From: Bacteroidota bacterium
Lineage (GTDB): Bacteria > Bacteroidota > Bacteroidia > Flavobacteriales > JADGDT01
Reading direction: 5' to 3'
DNA length: 63,359 nt
Assembly: GCA_039714315.1 (NCBI GenBank)
Contig: JBDLJM010000004.1
Span: forward strand, 1-63,359
In this document: in pieces, positions 8,521 through 17,727 of the stretch
Layout: every line of letters starts with the position of its first letter
Position numbering within the stretch: position 1 is the first letter of the stretch
Program-made: the position numbers and the translations under genes
The notes under the pieces: generated by a model
Databases searched by the model: none
What the model was told of the DNA's origin: nothing
Seen by the model: only the letters and a program-made list of their open reading frames with translations

Positions 8521-9990
8521 ATGATTAAAGCACAACAAAAACTAAATAATGCTTTTTATGCATTATTGTCATTACCGGCCACTGCAATGGGATTTGCATT
8601 GTCTGTTCAAATTGCAGCCTTAAGCTGGATTTTATCTACAAAATACGGATTCGACATACACGAAGTGGGAATTGTATGGGCAGCTGGTCCCTTAGCGGGA
8701 ATTATTGCCCAACCAATTGTAGGAGCAATTTCTGATAACGTTTGGTTTCTAAACGGACGAAGAAGACCATTTATTCTTATTGGTGGTTTTTTGGCTGCAT
8801 TAATGCTTTTGGCTCTTCCAAACATTGATGTAATAGGCCACTCTTTAGGTTTTGACGGTGCTACCCTTGGAATTGCTATCGCTGTTGCTATTACCCTGGA
8901 TTTATCGATCAATATTTCGTTTAATCCAACGAGATCAATAATTGCCGATGTAACACCCGAAGGTAACAAAAGAACCAACGGCTATACATGGATGCAAACA
9001 ATATCAGGAACATTCGGAGTATTGGCATATGCGATCGGTGCTTATTTCAATAATTACTTTTTAATATATTTTGGGGTTATACTTGTGCTTTTATTCTCTC
9101 TGATCCCTCCGTTCTTTATCGAAGAGCCAAAAGAGATACAGAGCCACAACGATGTTACGGACAAAGAGAACACTAATACAAAAACTGATTACAAAGAAAT
9201 ATTTGAATCCATTTTACCCTTATTCGGATTCCTACTATATGGAGTTTATGTGATTATTAAACAACTTACTGACTTTAATGTTTCCGGAAACATAGTAGAA
9301 TACTTTGCAATTGGTTTAACCGTCATTCTTGGATTGAAGATAATTACAGGCGGCAGGAATAATGAAAATGATAAAAATGAATTTCAAAAAATACTGCTTG
9401 CTCATGCTTTCACATGGTGGGGAGTACAAAGTATGTTTGTTTACATGTTTGCCTACGTAAAAAGTAATATTCTGGGACATAGCCCCGATGCCGAACTGGC
9501 AACCGAAGCAAACAACCAAATAGGAGTTGTAATATCAATTTCTTTTTTGGTCCTAAATCTTGTTGGTGCAATTTTACCCGCACTGGTATTAGGACCCTTA
9601 GCAAAAAAGTACAGTCGTGTGAAAGTACACATGATATCAATAGCAATAATGGCCATTGGCTACGCAGGAATACTTTTCTTTGGCGACGGGCATAAATTTA
9701 TACTTTACGTAATGATGGCTGTAGTAGGTATTGGATGGGCATCAACCATATCTCTTCCTTTTGCAATTATGTCGGAAAGAGTAGATCAGGCTAAAATGGG
9801 ACTTTTCATGGGCCTCTTTAATCTTTCAGTGGTTTTACCACAGCTTGTTGCAAGTTTTAAAATGGGAGAAATTGTAAAACATGCCGAAAATAAAAATGTA
9901 CTGTTCATTATTACAACAGTTACATTGACAATTTCTGCTGTTTTATGGATTTTTGTAAAAGAACCACTATCTAAAAAAGCTGAAGCATAA
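8521..9990 (+). CDS. SLC45-type MFS sugar:proton symporter
   Basis: A major-facilitator transporter with about 12 membrane segments. The GRRRP motif (residues 92-96 counted from an ATG at 8482) and SDNVWFLNGRRRPFIL are typical of the SLC45/sucrose-maltose symporter branch. It probably imports a disaccharide or maltooligosaccharide with protons across the inner membrane. I prefer the start at 8521 (MIKAQQKLNNAFY, 489 residues), because an ATG at 8482 would put the N-terminus over an operator-like palindrome and a -7 box; the longer 502-residue form remains possible. A terminator at 10011 closes the gene as a single unit. The pullulanase at 11721 is a plausible functional partner. Confidence 0.87.
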   Translation: MIKAQQKLNNAFYALLSLPATAMGFALSVQIAALSWILSTKYGFDIHEVGIVWAAGPLAGIIAQPIVGAISDNVWFLNGRRRPFILIGGFLAALMLLALPNIDVIGHSLGFDGATLGIAIAVAITLDLSINISFNPTRSIIADVTPEGNKRTNGYTWMQTISGTFGVLAYAIGAYFNNYFLIYFGVILVLLFSLIPPFFIEEPKEIQSHNDVTDKENTNTKTDYKEIFESILPLFGFLLYGVYVIIKQLTDFNVSGNIVEYFAIGLTVILGLKIITGGRNNENDKNEFQKILLAHAFTWWGVQSMFVYMFAYVKSNILGHSPDAELATEANNQIGVVISISFLVLNLVGAILPALVLGPLAKKYSRVKVHMISIAIMAIGYAGILFFGDGHKFILYVMMAVVGIGWASTISLPFAIMSERVDQAKMGLFMGLFNLSVVLPQLVASFKMGEIVKHAENKNVLFIITTVTLTISAVLWIFVKEPLSKKAEA

Positions 9991-10010
9991 ATCTGGTATT
10001 TATCAAAAAA

Positions 10011-10050
10011 AAACGCTCTGAATCAGGCTTGATTTGGAGCGTTTTTTTTT
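10011..10050 (+). terminator. Rho-independent terminator after the SLC45-type gene
   Basis: The stem AAACGCTC/GAGCGTTT (10011-10018 with 10037-10044), with extra internal pairing, is followed by a T run to 10050. Confidence 0.88.
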
Positions 10051-10143
10051 TGATATTCATCCTATATTCTCAACTAATCATAAGCTCTATATACCTGTTT
10101 GTCTAAAATATAACAAAAACTATAGCTATCCGGAAAAATATAC

Positions 10144-10151
10144 TACTTTTG
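10144..10151 (+). promoter_or_regulatory. -7 promoter box of the acetate transporter
   Basis: TACTTTTG matches the Bacteroidota -7 consensus TAnnTTTG and lies 25 bp before the ATG. No clear -33 TTG is found at the right distance. Confidence 0.5.
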
Positions 10152-10175
10152 CCGGCTGAAAAAATAAAATTTTAG

Positions 10176-10730
10176 ATGGGAAATAATACTGCAAATCCGG
10201 CTCCGTTAGGACTGATAGGTTTCGGAATGACAACTGTGTTGTTAAATATTCATAACGCAGGAATTACTGCTCTTGACACAACGGTTATGGGTATGGGAAT
10301 TTTTGTTGGTGGTCTGGCACAGGTTGTAGCCGGTATACTGGAAGAAAAGAAAGATAACACTTTTGGCTTGACAGCATTTACCTCTTACGGATTTTTCTGG
10401 CTTTCGCTTGTTGCTATCTGGGCATTACCGGTACTTGGAATCGGAGAAGGACCGACAAAAGAATCTATGGGATACTACCTGATCATGTGGGGAATCTTCA
10501 CAGGAGGAATGTTTATCGCATCTTTAAAGCACAACAGAGCTACTCAGGTAATATTTGGAAGCTTAACACTACTGTTCTTCTTATTGGCAGCAGCTGATTT
10601 TACACATAGCACTACGATAAAAACTATCGCAGGATACGAAGGTATTTTCACAGGTCTGTCAGCTATTTATGCTTCATTAGGACAGGTAATCAATCAGGAA
10701 TATAAAAAAGAAGTAGTTCCTCTGGGATAA
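10176..10730 (+). CDS. satP: Acetate uptake transporter/channel (SatP/GPR1/FUN34/YaaH family)
   Basis: A 184-residue six-helix membrane protein with the family signature NPAPLGLIGFGMTTVLLNIHNAG near the N-terminus. Family members form hexameric, proton-coupled channels for acetate and succinate in the inner membrane. The length agrees with the family (about 190). It stands alone between a terminator upstream and hairpins downstream and has its own TACTTTTG -7 box. Its nearness to sugar transport and pullulanase genes hints at overflow-acetate recovery, which is inference. Confidence 0.88.
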   Translation: MGNNTANPAPLGLIGFGMTTVLLNIHNAGITALDTTVMGMGIFVGGLAQVVAGILEEKKDNTFGLTAFTSYGFFWLSLVAIWALPVLGIGEGPTKESMGYYLIMWGIFTGGMFIASLKHNRATQVIFGSLTLLFFLLAAADFTHSTTIKTIAGYEGIFTGLSAIYASLGQVINQEYKKEVVPLG

Positions 10731-10796
10731 ACTATTTCTATATAAAAAAGATAATACGAGCTTAGCTTGTATTTATTTTGAATAATTATTGAACGC

Positions 10797-10834
10797 TAAA
10801 ATGGTCAGCCTCTTTTGAGTCTGACCATTTTTTT
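10797..10834. terminator. Bidirectional terminator between convergent genes
   Basis: The stem AAAATGGTCAG/CTGACCATTTT has T runs on both strands and serves the acetate transporter (rightward) and the EEP-family gene (leftward). A second, weaker hairpin (AATAC.AGC/GCT.GTATT) lies at 10753-10773. Confidence 0.8.
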
Positions 10835-10842
10835 ATTACTTA

Positions 10843-11688
10843 TTATTTTCTTAAAAAATTTGCCCTTATCACTATTGGCATGTGATCCGAAAAATAAAAA
10901 ATACTGTTATTGGAAGAGTCAATCTTATAGGACAGTATTTCTATCCCGTTTTTAAAAAAGATGTAATCAATCATCACACCGTTTTCCGCATTAGAAATAT
11001 CAAAACCTCTATAAGTTGTCGGTCTGTCGTAATCTAATTCACCTGCTTTTGTATAACTGTCCATTACCCTCAATGAAAACTCAGGATCTACAAAATACTG
11101 ATAACTGCAACCTTCAATAGTTGAATTAAAATCGCCACCAATAAATACAGCTGAATTTTTTACTACTTCGTTTACTTTTTTCAACAATAATTCACTGCTC
11201 ATTTTTACAGCTACTTCCCCTTTATGATCAAAGTGTGTATTGAAATAAAAAAATTGTTTGCCGGCAGACTCAAACTCAGCCCATGTAACTACCCTTTTAC
11301 AACATGCATCCCAGCCTAATGATGGCTTATCAGGTGTTTCCGAAAGCCAAAACATACCGGAATCAAGCAATTTCACCCTGGTAGTATCAAAAAGAATCGG
11401 AACAAACTCCCCCGCTTCCTTTCCGTCATCTCGCCCCCGGCCTACATACGAATATTTTGTATTGTCTACTAAATATTTAAGCTGATGTACCAATGCCTCC
11501 TGAATACCCAATACCTCCGGATTATTCTTTTTTATTACAGCCAGTACATCATCGCGCCTGTTGAACCAAACATTTACTCCATCCTCCTCATTATCGTATC
11601 TTATATTATAGCTCATCAACGTAATCTCCTGGGAAATTATAATACCCGGCAAAAAAACTATCAGCATTAAAATAATTAGATTACGCAT
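10843..11688 (-). CDS. Secreted endonuclease/exonuclease/phosphatase-family hydrolase
   Basis: A 281-residue protein with an N-terminal signal peptide (residues 1-20, ending IISQ) and the Mg-dependent EEP fold. Motifs are MSYNIRYDN, the Glu of GIQEAL, GGDFNST and the closing SDHMPIV. Family members hydrolyse phosphodiester or phosphomonoester bonds in nucleic acids, inositol phosphates or lipids, and the substrate here cannot be told from sequence. It is exported, probably to periplasm or outside. The pullulanase gene lies 32 bp upstream on the same strand, so the two probably share a transcript. Confidence 0.85.
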   Translation of the reverse strand: MRNLIILMLIVFLPGIIISQEITLMSYNIRYDNEEDGVNVWFNRRDDVLAVIKKNNPEVLGIQEALVHQLKYLVDNTKYSYVGRGRDDGKEAGEFVPILFDTTRVKLLDSGMFWLSETPDKPSLGWDACCKRVVTWAEFESAGKQFFYFNTHFDHKGEVAVKMSSELLLKKVNEVVKNSAVFIGGDFNSTIEGCSYQYFVDPEFSLRVMDSYTKAGELDYDRPTTYRGFDISNAENGVMIDYIFFKNGIEILSYKIDSSNNSIFYFSDHMPIVIRANFLRK

Positions 11689-11720
11689 AGCTATTGTATG
11701 TAATTATTCCAGGTTAAGTT

Positions 11721-13748
11721 CTATTCCTTAAACAAAATAACAGCCGACACACCGGGAATATCAGCCTTCCCTTTTGAATAAATATTTTCATTTTCAGAAC
11801 CATCCAACAATACCTTATCTCCATCTAAAGCCAGTTTCCAACCTTCTCCAACTTCAATATTTTTTATTTCTTTAGAAACGTTTAAAATTACTTTTATCTG
11901 TTTCCATTTGTCATTTACAGCTTCACCGTTTATTGTATATGAAATTACTTCCTTGTCATCGTTGTTGTCGAACTTCAAATTTTTCTGGATCAACTCCGAT
12001 GATGTCATCTTAAAGGCAGGATGATCATTTCTCAATTTGATAAGACCTTTGTAATAATTAACAAGCTCCGAATTTTTTGTCTTCAACGACCAGTCAATCT
12101 TATTAATACTGTCATGCGATTCGTAAGAGTTCTCAACTCCCTGCTTTGTCCTTCCCATTTCAACTCCGGCATGTAAAAACGGAATTCCCTGAGAGGTTAA
12201 AACAATAGTATTCGACAGTTTAGACATCTTAATTATTTCTTCTTCAGAAGCCTCTTTATTAGAAGCTTTCAACTTATCGTAAAGAGTATGGTTATCATGA
12301 CAGGAAACGTAACTTATTGTTTGTAATGGTGATTTAGAATATGCTTCTTTCACATAATCAACTTTCGAATAATCTAAATCGGGATGTTGAGTAGAAGCTA
12401 TTATTCCAAACCTCACATCTTCTCTTTTTTCAAGGTTACCGCTAACATAGCCCTTACTTTCGTGATTGTTCCAGCTTCCTTTTATTCCATCCCTGATGTC
12501 GTCAGAGAAAACAGCAATAGTAGTCAGTTTTGATGCATTGGCTTTTATAGCTCTATCTGCAACCGGCAGGGGCGAATCTCCTGCAGTCCAGCCCTCTCCG
12601 TATACAAAAATACTTGAATCTACCTCCTTCACAGCCTTATCAATATCGTTCATTGTTTCTATATCGTGAATACCCATCAGGTCAAACCTAAATCCGTCAA
12701 GATGATACTCCTCAGCCCAGTATACTACAGACTCAACAATAAACTTTCTCATCATCTCACGGTCCGAAGCAGTTTCATTTCCACATGCCGAAGCATCACT
12801 GTATTTTCCGTCTTTCCACTGACGATAATAATACCCCGGTACAAGCTGATCGAAATTTGATTCATGAGTATATCCGGTATGATTGTAAACTACATCCAGA
12901 ACCACACGTAAACCGGCTTCATGAAAAGCCTTAACCATTTCCTTAAACTCTTTCACCCTAACCTTCCCGTCATAAGGATTTGTAGAAAACGATCCCTCAG
13001 GAACATTGTAATTCTGTGGATCATAGCCCCAATTATACTTATTCAACTCCGGTTTGGTTTCATCGATAGATCTGAAGTCGAATGCAGGTAGTATATGCAC
13101 ATGTGTAACTCCCATTTCTTTAATATGGTCTATCCCCGTACTTAATCCGTCTCCGTTTTTTGTGCCGAATTCCGAAAGTCCTGTAAACTTACCTTTGTTA
13201 CTTATCCCCGAACTCTCATCAATCGACATATCGCGAACCTGAATTTCATAAAGAATAATATCCTCAACTCCATTTAATTCAGGACGTTTATCTTCGTCCC
13301 AGCCTTCCGGATCAGTATCCCTAAGGTCAATAACCATTCCCCGTTTACCATTCACTCCTACGGCTTTGGCATAGGGATCAGCCTCTTCGGAATTCCACTT
13401 TCCGTCGCCTTTTATTTGAAAAGTATAATACTTATTTTTAATATCATCTTTTATATCAGTTGTCCAAACACCTTTGTCGGCTTTTTCCAACGAAATTTCA
13501 TCTGTGGAACTTCCTCCAATGCTTTCATCATACAACCTGATAACAACTTCTTCAGCATTGGGAGACCAAAGCTTGAAAGTTGTTTTTTCTTTCGAGTAAA
13601 TTACTCCTAAATCTTTCCCTTCATAAACAGGGTACGATTCATAACTACTATATTCCTCTTTTTTTTCCTCTGAACAGGCTATTACTGATATCATAACACT
13701 AAACAGTATCAATATTTTAAAAAAACTTCTAATTATATAAAAATTCAT
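11721..13748 (-). CDS. pulA: Type I pullulanase, surface-type lipoprotein
   Basis: A 675-residue alpha-1,6-debranching enzyme (GH13_14). Lipobox VIAC at 22-25 is followed by SEEKKEE, an acidic stretch like the Bacteroidota lipoprotein export signal, so the enzyme is probably on the cell surface. A CBM48-type domain (about 40-140) precedes the catalytic barrel. The diagnostic pullulanase motif YNWGYDP lies at 238-244, DVVYNH at 285-290, the nucleophile Asp356 in DGFRFD, acid/base Glu385 in YGEGW and transition-state Asp485 in CHDNH. All catalytic residues are present. It should debranch pullulan or glycogen/starch fragments and supply linear maltooligosaccharides, perhaps for the SLC45-type transporter nearby. 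Confidence 0.94.
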   Translation of the reverse strand: MNFYIIRSFFKILILFSVMISVIACSEEKKEEYSSYESYPVYEGKDLGVIYSKEKTTFKLWSPNAEEVVIRLYDESIGGSSTDEISLEKADKGVWTTDIKDDIKNKYYTFQIKGDGKWNSEEADPYAKAVGVNGKRGMVIDLRDTDPEGWDEDKRPELNGVEDIILYEIQVRDMSIDESSGISNKGKFTGLSEFGTKNGDGLSTGIDHIKEMGVTHVHILPAFDFRSIDETKPELNKYNWGYDPQNYNVPEGSFSTNPYDGKVRVKEFKEMVKAFHEAGLRVVLDVVYNHTGYTHESNFDQLVPGYYYRQWKDGKYSDASACGNETASDREMMRKFIVESVVYWAEEYHLDGFRFDLMGIHDIETMNDIDKAVKEVDSSIFVYGEGWTAGDSPLPVADRAIKANASKLTTIAVFSDDIRDGIKGSWNNHESKGYVSGNLEKREDVRFGIIASTQHPDLDYSKVDYVKEAYSKSPLQTISYVSCHDNHTLYDKLKASNKEASEEEIIKMSKLSNTIVLTSQGIPFLHAGVEMGRTKQGVENSYESHDSINKIDWSLKTKNSELVNYYKGLIKLRNDHPAFKMTSSELIQKNLKFDNNDDKEVISYTINGEAVNDKWKQIKVILNVSKEIKNIEVGEGWKLALDGDKVLLDGSENENIYSKGKADIPGVSAVILFKE

Positions 13749-13822
13749 AATCTAAATTTATATTCTGTTATTTAGTTTTCAATTCCCAAAAGTAAAAATT
13801 ATTACTCTAAACTGGTACTATC

Positions 13823-14770
13823 TTAACCCCGTAATTTTGAATTCAAAACCTCCTCAACCGAATCGTTATAATGCTCTATTGTTTGAGCTTTTTTTATTCT
13901 TTTATAGCTCTTTCGCTGATCTTCAAACAAAAAGGACAAATATTCCCACTGTGATTTCATCGTAACAAGTAAATGAGATGCCTGCAAACTGTCTCTATAA
14001 CTTTGAAATAATTCACTGTGAAAATTTGTTATTATTTTTTTCTTCTCAACATCATTGAAATTCCGCCCTTTAATCTCCGCAGCCAAAAATGGATTCATCA
14101 ACAATCCTCGCCCGATCATAAAATCATCTTGTTTTCCGCCAAACACTTTATTTAACTTATCTATTTCCTCTACACTCGTAATATCTCCGTTATAAATCAA
14201 CTTATGCCTGGATTTTTCAATCAGAGGTACAAATTTCAGTGGATCCGCCTTTCCTTTATAAAGCTGTTTGGCAATTCGCGTATGTACTGTAAGTTCTTTT
14301 ATTTCGAAATCGTTTAAAACTTCTATCAGTTTATATATTTCATTTTCATCGCTTAAACCAAGCCTGCATTTAACAGATAAGCCAACAGTTAATTTGGGAA
14401 ATACTTTTTCCAGTATATCTCTAACTTCATCAGGTTTAGCTACCAAAGCAGAACCAAACCCTCTTTTGGTAACCATCGGGTACGGACAACCCAAATTCCA
14501 GTTAAGCTCTTTATAGCCCCATTCCTCAATTTGCTTTGCCACATCGATAAAAATATCAGCATTACTCCCCAGTACCTGTGGCACAAATGGAATATCTATA
14601 TTGTTCTCCGGTAATAAATCTCTAAATGAAGACTTTTTAAAATCCTTGTTTTTTTCGAAACGCAAATAAGGGGAGTAGTATTTATCAACCCCTCCAAAAT
14701 ATTTTTTATGTAATCGTCGGTATGTATGATTTGTAAACCCCTGTAAAGGTCCAAAATGGATTTTATACAT
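13823..14770 (-). CDS. tRNA-dihydrouridine synthase (Dus family)
   Basis: A 315-residue FMN-dependent TIM-barrel enzyme that reduces uridine to dihydrouridine in tRNA. The catalytic Cys95 sits in NWNLGCPYP, followed by the KRGFGSAL loop, and the phosphate-binding end reads GDITSVEE...MIGRGLLMNPFL. The length matches the family. The C-terminal helical tRNA-binding domain is present. Which uridines it modifies (DusA, B or C type) cannot be decided. It is a leftward gene placed 74 bp upstream of the pullulanase start; sharing a transcript is possible but not obvious. Confidence 0.9.
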   Translation of the reverse strand: MYKIHFGPLQGFTNHTYRRLHKKYFGGVDKYYSPYLRFEKNKDFKKSSFRDLLPENNIDIPFVPQVLGSNADIFIDVAKQIEEWGYKELNWNLGCPYPMVTKRGFGSALVAKPDEVRDILEKVFPKLTVGLSVKCRLGLSDENEIYKLIEVLNDFEIKELTVHTRIAKQLYKGKADPLKFVPLIEKSRHKLIYNGDITSVEEIDKLNKVFGGKQDDFMIGRGLLMNPFLAAEIKGRNFNDVEKKKIITNFHSELFQSYRDSLQASHLLVTMKSQWEYLSFLFEDQRKSYKRIKKAQTIEHYNDSVEEVLNSKLRG

Positions 14771-14891
14771 TCTTTCTGTTTTGTTACAAAAATACGAAGA
14801 CTTAATTCTTTATAGCAAATAACTTTTTATTATAAGACCTCTCCTTTTAGATTAATTATACTTAATTTCGCTTATTTATAAACATTCTAAA

Positions 14892-15347
14892 ATGAAGAAT
14901 AAATTCAGTAAAATATTCGAAACCCGATGGAGCGATTTCGATGCAAACCACCATATGCGACATACAGTGTATAATGACTGTGCTGCACAATTACGTCTCG
15001 ATCTTTTAGTTGAAAGTAATTTCGACATGAAAAGAATAACAAAATTAGGACTGGGGCCGGTTTTACTTAGGGAAGAAACAAAATTTATTAAAGAGGTTCA
15101 TATAGGTGAAAACATAAGAGTTCATGTTGAAGTAATCGGACTTTCCGAAAGTGGTCACAGATGGAACATGCTACATCATATCTATAAAAATGAAGATACT
15201 TTAGTAGCAATAATAACAGTTGAAGGAGCATGGATCGATATAAAGCGAAGAAAACTGACTGCTCCACCGGAAGAATTAAACAAATACTTCCTGGAAAAAT
15301 TCAAATCCGATGATTTTAAATGGATAGAAAATAAGTTAAAATCTTAA
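14892..15347 (+). CDS. Acyl-CoA thioesterase, hot-dog fold (4HBT/YbgC type)
   Basis: A 151-residue single hot-dog domain. The motif RWSDFDANHHMRHTVYND places an Asp in the position of the catalytic acid of 4-hydroxybenzoyl-CoA thioesterase-like enzymes, followed by the central helix. These cytoplasmic homotetramers hydrolyse acyl-CoA thioesters; chain-length preference is unknown. It has its own start 120 bp from the divergent Dus gene. The TonB receptor begins 58 bp downstream and may be co-transcribed by read-through. Confidence 0.85.
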   Translation: MKNKFSKIFETRWSDFDANHHMRHTVYNDCAAQLRLDLLVESNFDMKRITKLGLGPVLLREETKFIKEVHIGENIRVHVEVIGLSESGHRWNMLHHIYKNEDTLVAIITVEGAWIDIKRRKLTAPPEELNKYFLEKFKSDDFKWIENKLKS

Positions 15348-15405
15348 GATCTGTTAAAAAGCCCATTTTCCACATTACAATTAATAACCTACAAACCGAT
15401 ACATT

Positions 15406-17634
15406 ATGTTTAGAAAAATACTTTTATCTGTATTTATCATTTGGAGCTCCCTATCATTTGCACAGAGTTTAAAAGTGAAAGTAATTGATAAAGTCAGCAG
15501 AGAACCAATTTCTTATGCTGATGTGTTTTTTTACGAGTCTAAAACAGGAACATCAACCGATGAAGAAGGATATTTTCACGCACAGGATTTTGCTTCGCAT
15601 CAATTAAAAGTCCTAATTTCGTTTATAGGTTACAAAACACTGTCAACAACTATCTACACATCCGAAGACGACATAGTTTTAGAGATGGAAAAAAGTCATA
15701 TAACCTTAGAAGACGTGATTGTAGCTGTTCCGGGTGGAAAACTACAAAGTGAAAACATTGTGGCTATCGAAAATCGCAAGCTAAATGAACTTTACACATC
15801 TTCGCCTATAAATTTAAGCGGAGCAATTGCAGAAATTCCGGGAGTTGATCAAATTTCGGTTGGTGCCAGTGTAGGTAAACCGATAATCAGGGGACTTACA
15901 GGAAACAGGATACTTACATATTCGCAGGGTATAAGAGTTGAAAATCAACAATGGGGTGCCGATCACGGTTTGGGAATAAGCGATATTGGAATAGAGTCAG
16001 TTGAAGTTATTAAAGGGCCTGCATCACTACTTTACGGCTCTGACGCATTAGCAGGTGTTATATACTTTGTTGATGAACGCTATGCAAAACAAAATAGCAT
16101 TGAAGGTTCTGCTCAAACAAAATATTTTTTCAACAATAAACAAACCCAAAATCAGCTTGGCTTAAAAATTAATAAAGGTAAATTCAGTCTCAATGCTTTT
16201 GGAGGATTAAACAAAGCAAGTGATTATAAATTACCCTCTAATGAGAACGTATATAATACTCGTTTCGAAGACCAAAATCTAAAGCTCTCTCTGGGCTATG
16301 CCGGCAAAAGTTGGATTTCCAACCTCAGATATTCATACTTCGAAAACTCGTATGGAATTGCGCAAGACTCTATTTATGATGGAAATAGTATTAATAAAAT
16401 AGAAATTCCTTTCGTAAGCCTAACAACTAACAGCCTGAGTTTCGACAATACTGTTTTTACGGGTGATTCAAAATTAAATTTGATTTTAGGATACTCAAAC
16501 GATGTACGTAAAGCCCATAAAGTTGACTTCAACAATGCGAATATAAATATGGGACTGGAAACATTTACTTATAATTTAAAATGGTATTCAACTAAAATAA
16601 ACAATAAATTTTCAATCATTTTGGGCTCTCAGGGAATGCATCAAAGCAACAAAAATTCCGGATTGGGAATGGTTATACCAGATTATGTAACAAGAGACAT
16701 AGGGCTATTCTCGCTGGTAAATTATAGCAGTGGAAATTTTGACATTCAGGGCGGATTAAGAGCAGATTACAGGTTGATTAATTCTGAAGAAAAGAAAGTT
16801 GGGGACTTTGTGAAGTTTCCCGAATTTACAAATGACTACAAAAGCATTAACTACTCTATAGGTTCGGTATATAAATTAAATAAAGCATATATCAGAGCTA
16901 ATTTATCTTCAGGTTTTAGAGCTCCAAACTCTGCCGAATTACTTTCCAATGGTAGCTTAGGAAGTGTTAACAGATACGTAAAAGGAAATCAAAATCTGGT
17001 CAGTGAATTCTCCAATCAGTTCGATATAGGATTAAATTATACAAACGACCACTTAAACTTTTCGGTAAATCCATTTTTCAACAACATAAACAACTACATA
17101 TTCCTGGCTCCAAAAGGTGAGTTAATTAACAATATTCCGGTTTACGAATACAAACAAAAAGATGCGATACTATACGGTGGCGAAATGGGAATTCACATTC
17201 ACCCTCATGGAGTGCACTGGCTACATATTCGCAGTGATATTTCAACGGTATTTGCAGAAGACAAAAATGGCAACCCGCTGCCACTTATTCCGGCTACAAG
17301 GATAAACAACACCTTAAAAGTAATGCTTTCCAAAGGGGATGTTTTCAGAATAAAAAATATTTTCATTCAGGACATCTACAAGTTTGACCAAAACAGAATA
17401 GGGCAGTTCGAAACAGAAACCCAAAGTTACAACCTCATTAATGCAGGTGCAGAATTAGAAATAAGGTTAAAAAATTACTCCTTCTTAATCGATACAGGAG
17501 TTAAAAACCTCTTGAACACTAAGTATATCGACCACCTTTCGAGGTTGAAATATATGGATATTGAAGGACAGGGAATCAATTTTTATATGGGCATTAAATT
17601 CAATATAGAAACACGGTTAAATACAACAAAATAA
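15406..17634 (+). CDS. TonB-dependent outer-membrane receptor with N-terminal carboxypeptidase-regulatory domain
   Basis: A 742-residue receptor. The signal peptide (1-19, ending SFAQ) is followed by a carboxypeptidase-D-regulatory-like beta domain (about 22-95), a plug (about 105-220) with IIRGLTGNRI, ENQQWGADHGLG and VEVIKGPASLLYGSDALAGVI, and a 22-strand barrel. There is a striking histidine cluster, HIHPHGVHWLH (five His in eleven residues), in the C-terminal part, and the plug stretch resembles that of zinc receptors such as ZnuD. Metal-complex uptake is therefore plausible but unproven. It is not paired with a SusD gene. The C-terminus is an ordinary barrel end, not a T9SS signal. Confidence 0.88.
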   Translation: MFRKILLSVFIIWSSLSFAQSLKVKVIDKVSREPISYADVFFYESKTGTSTDEEGYFHAQDFASHQLKVLISFIGYKTLSTTIYTSEDDIVLEMEKSHITLEDVIVAVPGGKLQSENIVAIENRKLNELYTSSPINLSGAIAEIPGVDQISVGASVGKPIIRGLTGNRILTYSQGIRVENQQWGADHGLGISDIGIESVEVIKGPASLLYGSDALAGVIYFVDERYAKQNSIEGSAQTKYFFNNKQTQNQLGLKINKGKFSLNAFGGLNKASDYKLPSNENVYNTRFEDQNLKLSLGYAGKSWISNLRYSYFENSYGIAQDSIYDGNSINKIEIPFVSLTTNSLSFDNTVFTGDSKLNLILGYSNDVRKAHKVDFNNANINMGLETFTYNLKWYSTKINNKFSIILGSQGMHQSNKNSGLGMVIPDYVTRDIGLFSLVNYSSGNFDIQGGLRADYRLINSEEKKVGDFVKFPEFTNDYKSINYSIGSVYKLNKAYIRANLSSGFRAPNSAELLSNGSLGSVNRYVKGNQNLVSEFSNQFDIGLNYTNDHLNFSVNPFFNNINNYIFLAPKGELINNIPVYEYKQKDAILYGGEMGIHIHPHGVHWLHIRSDISTVFAEDKNGNPLPLIPATRINNTLKVMLSKGDVFRIKNIFIQDIYKFDQNRIGQFETETQSYNLINAGAELEIRLKNYSFLIDTGVKNLLNTKYIDHLSRLKYMDIEGQGINFYMGIKFNIETRLNTTK

Positions 17635-17683
17635 CCAACATTTATGTTTTAACATATTGCTCCTTAATTTAAAATAATATAAC

Positions 17684-17691
17684 TACTTTTG
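17684..17691 (+). promoter_or_regulatory. -7 promoter box of purM
   Basis: TACTTTTG matches the Bacteroidota -7 consensus TAnnTTTG and lies 36 bp before the purM ATG. The -33 element is unclear. Confidence 0.5.
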
Positions 17692-17727
17692 CACAAATTT
17701 TTTTAGGTTAAAATAATTTATATTCAG

